Source of the DNA: Strigamia acuminata
Lineage: Eukaryota > Arthropoda > Chilopoda > Geophilomorpha > Linotaeniidae
Length of the DNA stretch: 64,000 bases
Direction of reading: 5' to 3'
NCBI GenBank assembly: GCA_949358305.1
Contig: OX442321.1
Coordinates: forward strand, 8,829,605-8,893,604
Translations under genes and position numbers: made by a program
Notes under the pieces: generated by a model
The model's database searches: none
Told to the model about the DNA's origin: nothing
Seen by the model: only the letters and a program-made list of their open reading frames with translations
In this document: positions 61,887 through 64,000 of the stretch, one piece after another
How positions within the stretch are numbered: the first letter of the stretch is position 1
How the letters are laid out: each line of letters opens with the position of its first letter

Positions 61887-62729
61887 ATGAATCCAATCAG
61901 TCTGTACGTCGCTACTTGTCGATTGGTGCTTCAAGCGCGTGAGAACGACGCGTCGTCGTGGTCAGATTTGCACCGACTTATTCCCGAACTTTGCGCGTCT
62001 TTGTCGTGCAGTGTTTGTTCTCAACTGGCTTCCGATCCGTTGAGTCCTTCGGAACAAAACTCGAACTCGGAAACGCTTCTCTTGTTGTGCACTAAATGCG
62101 TGACTAATGTGAGTGAACAACAGTTGAAATACGTGCCAAACAACACCGTTCGAATATTAATCATGTGTTTTAAAAAATTATGCGAGTACATCGTGAGCAG
62201 TCCGTTAATAAGATATTTGGACAGCAACGAAGGTTTGTCGAATATCGTTGAAATTTTACTACAGTGCGTGGGCGATGATTTTAAACTCGAGGATAACACT
62301 TCGACCGCAACTGTCAGTGATGAAATGTGCATTGGATCGGAGAAAACGATGGATGGGGTTGCCAATGGCAACAAACACGGTGTTTGTGATAACGAAATGT
62401 TCAGTAATGTGATATTATCTCAGAAATATAGAAACAAAGTGAATATTAAGAAACGGTCGGTTGCGAGCGCCAATTCTGACTCCAAGCGCGCAACGTGTTC
62501 GCCGGACGGCTGTAGGACACGACACGCCAAGCCGAAAATTGTGTTAAAAAAGGGTTGTCGGTGTGGAAATGCGACGTTGACGCCTGGAAAACTCACCTGT
62601 TGTGGACAAAGATGTCCGTGTTATGTGAACAGCAAGAGTTGTATGGATTGTCGATGTAAAGGGTGTAGAAATCCGCATAAAACGTACACAAATGATTGCG
62701 TCGTAAACGGCGATATTCAAGTGTTGTGA
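61887..62729 (+). CDS. MSL2: MSL2 orthologue with degenerate RING finger
   Basis: A single open frame of 280 aa without introns (human MSL2 577). MSL2 is the E3 ligase and DNA-binding subunit of the MSL complex, which promotes H4K16 acetylation and, in flies, dosage compensation. The start MNPISLYVATCRLVL and the block IMCFKKLCEYI align with the vertebrate protein, and the CXC domain (about 224-264, KKGCRCGNATLTPGKLTCCGQRCPCYVNSKSCMDCRCKGC in pieces) keeps its cysteine pattern, so DNA binding should persist. The RING keeps C41/C44 and C68/C71, but the intermediate Cys-x-His and the final Cys-x2-Cys are absent, so ligase activity is doubtful. The linker between RING and CXC is much shorter than in vertebrates. 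The start is chosen because it aligns with the conserved N-terminus. It is uninterrupted, so not an obvious pseudogene. Confidence 0.88.
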   Translation: MNPISLYVATCRLVLQARENDASSWSDLHRLIPELCASLSCSVCSQLASDPLSPSEQNSNSETLLLLCTKCVTNVSEQQLKYVPNNTVRILIMCFKKLCEYIVSSPLIRYLDSNEGLSNIVEILLQCVGDDFKLEDNTSTATVSDEMCIGSEKTMDGVANGNKHGVCDNEMFSNVILSQKYRNKVNIKKRSVASANSDSKRATCSPDGCRTRHAKPKIVLKKGCRCGNATLTPGKLTCCGQRCPCYVNSKSCMDCRCKGCRNPHKTYTNDCVVNGDIQVL

Positions 62730-63280
62730 AACATTTGTCTTGTTTTGCTACGAATTACTTGGAAAAATTAGAATTCAGATTCCAAAATTAATCAGTTTGG
62801 ATCAGCTAGTGTTTGTACATTTCATGTGACTTAATAATTTTTATTTTTTAAATTAGCAGGATTGGATTAGGATTGGTTTCCGTTGGACAAATTTGATTTA
62901 TTTATTTGCATTTTTTTATTATTATTTGTGGCAATATTTCAATTTCAAGAAGACATCGAAATATCTTGTTTACTGAACTGTGAACTGGCCTAAAACCGTC
63001 AACACTCCTCTGGGGGTCCGATCATTTCGTCACCATATTTTCGCAACGAAATGCTTGTTAGTTTGATTTCTTTCACTGTGTTTTGCTGTGTGTATCCCAG
63101 TTAAGGAACGGAGCAGGGGGAGCTAACAATTCTGGTAGAAACGAAATGAATCGACCCCCTCCTCCGTTCACTTACCACAAAGCAATTCAAATCATATTTC
63201 TGTCTAACTCTAAAAATTGTCCTCTTTTTAACATAGGTTTATATTCTTATGTGCTTAATTCAGCCTTTGGTGCATTTATT
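62730..63280. other. MSL2 3' UTR and intergenic
   Basis: AT-rich sequence after the MSL2 stop. No canonical AATAAA was picked out with confidence and no further gene is supported. Confidence 0.45.
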
Positions 63281-63395
63281 CAGTGCCGTAGCTAGTCTCC
63301 CGGTGATCCTGTGCTAATTTTAAGTGTCTGCACGTAAAAAATTATTTTCGGGTTTCGTATGCTTGGCCCAGGTGACTAATCTGGCTACGGCACTG
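63281..63395. mobile_element. 115-bp hAT-like MITE
   Basis: CAGTGCCGTAGCTAG at 63281-63295 is mirrored by CTGGCTACGGCACTG at 63381-63395 (15-bp terminal inverted repeats with one mismatch). Ends beginning CAG are typical of hAT elements. I could not confirm an 8-bp target-site duplication, so the superfamily is tentative. The interior has no coding capacity. Confidence 0.55.
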
Positions 63396-64000
63396 CCCAC
63401 TTACACAAATAAGTTTAGAAAATGAATGAAAATGGTATTTCAATGATGTATTTTTTAAATTTCACTTACGATTTTAGTTTTAAGTGTTTATGACGATACT
63501 CAGATTATTATCGTGGCAAAACCCAGGACCAAAATACATCATTTTGTAAATAAACGCACATTTTTACTACTAGTCTTAAACCAAGAAAGCAGTACTTTGT
63601 GACAATTCTATCTTTTATGGTAATATTTAATTACCAAAGAGATAAAACTACATTGCTACTTACACGAGATAGGCAAAGTCAGTGTGCGCGCTAAGTAAAT
63701 TGTACTGAATAAGACTTACGACAAATATCACATGGATAGATTTATTGCATGGAAAGGGTTCTAAACACCTGTAGACGGATCGCATCTACTGGTTGTGTGT
63801 CCAGGCGGGCCGAGGAATAGGGCTGGTTTTGCGGCATAGTCACAACGTCATGTGGCCATTTGGCCATGTGGCATGCGGAGAAACCAAGATTACTAATGAT
63901 CCATCAGACAATCGATTATACAAGCGAGAAACAAAGCTAAATGCTAAATGCTACGGAAAATACAATAAAGGAGTTGGGTATTAATTTTGGCAAGGACAGT
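63396..64000. other. intergenic, no gene seen
   Basis: Mixed composition. A 63-codon open frame at 63793-63984 has no recognisable domain and no splice context that I can support. Confidence 0.45.

Noticed and set aside
63793-63984. 63-codon frame at the right end
   Set aside because: No motif; may belong to an exon continuing outside the window, but nothing supports it.

Overview
The window is animal nuclear DNA. Genes are split by many short GT-AG introns (mostly 60-120 nt), use AATAAA poly(A) signals, and sit in AT-rich sequence with long A/T runs. There are no operons, bacterial ribosome-binding sites or CRISPR arrays. The gene content (NUDT9, PPP2R3/PP2A-B'', MSL2) and a secreted VWA protein that recalls an uncharacterised arthropod family suggest an arthropod, perhaps a crustacean. 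That placement is inference only.

Layout. Positions 1 to about 36 kb hold no coding region I can defend. This gene desert contains two nearly identical Tc1/mariner-type elements (9851-10632 and, inverted, 25661-26451), two related minisatellites (about 25.49-26.59 kb and 33.79-34.06 kb), one TATA-type promoter candidate with a palindrome (22.6 kb), and scattered perfect AAAATGGCG and CACGTG sites. From 36.7 kb onward the sequence is gene-rich: NUDT9 (+, 36714-39029, 7 exons, 321 aa); the PP2A B''-type regulatory subunit PPP2R3 (+, 44938-53788, two alternative 5' exon sets joining one shared EF-hand body); a convergent 16-exon gene for a secreted, probably furin-cleaved and GPI-anchored VWA protein (-, 58329-54973, 791 aa); a presumed bidirectional promoter with RFX X-box-like motifs (about 59.6 kb); a 4-exon papain-fold peptidase-like gene (+, 60242-61408, 314 aa); an intronless MSL2 orthologue (+, 61887-62729, 280 aa); and a 115-bp hAT-like MITE (63281-63395). 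Every spliced model was built by hand from splice sites and family alignment in memory, and all keep frame from start codon to stop codon.

Functionally the genes look independent: ADP-ribose hydrolysis (NUDT9), calcium-dependent targeting of PP2A (PPP2R3), a cell-surface or secreted protein, a putative cysteine peptidase, and a chromatin/dosage-compensation factor. The points most worth following are: (i) one PPP2R3 gene carries both the PR70-type and the PR130-type N-terminus that vertebrates keep on separate paralogues; (ii) the MSL2 RING finger has lost about half of its zinc ligands while its CXC domain is intact; (iii) the C76-like peptidase candidate; and (iv) the transposon pair with a plant-Stowaway-like terminus.
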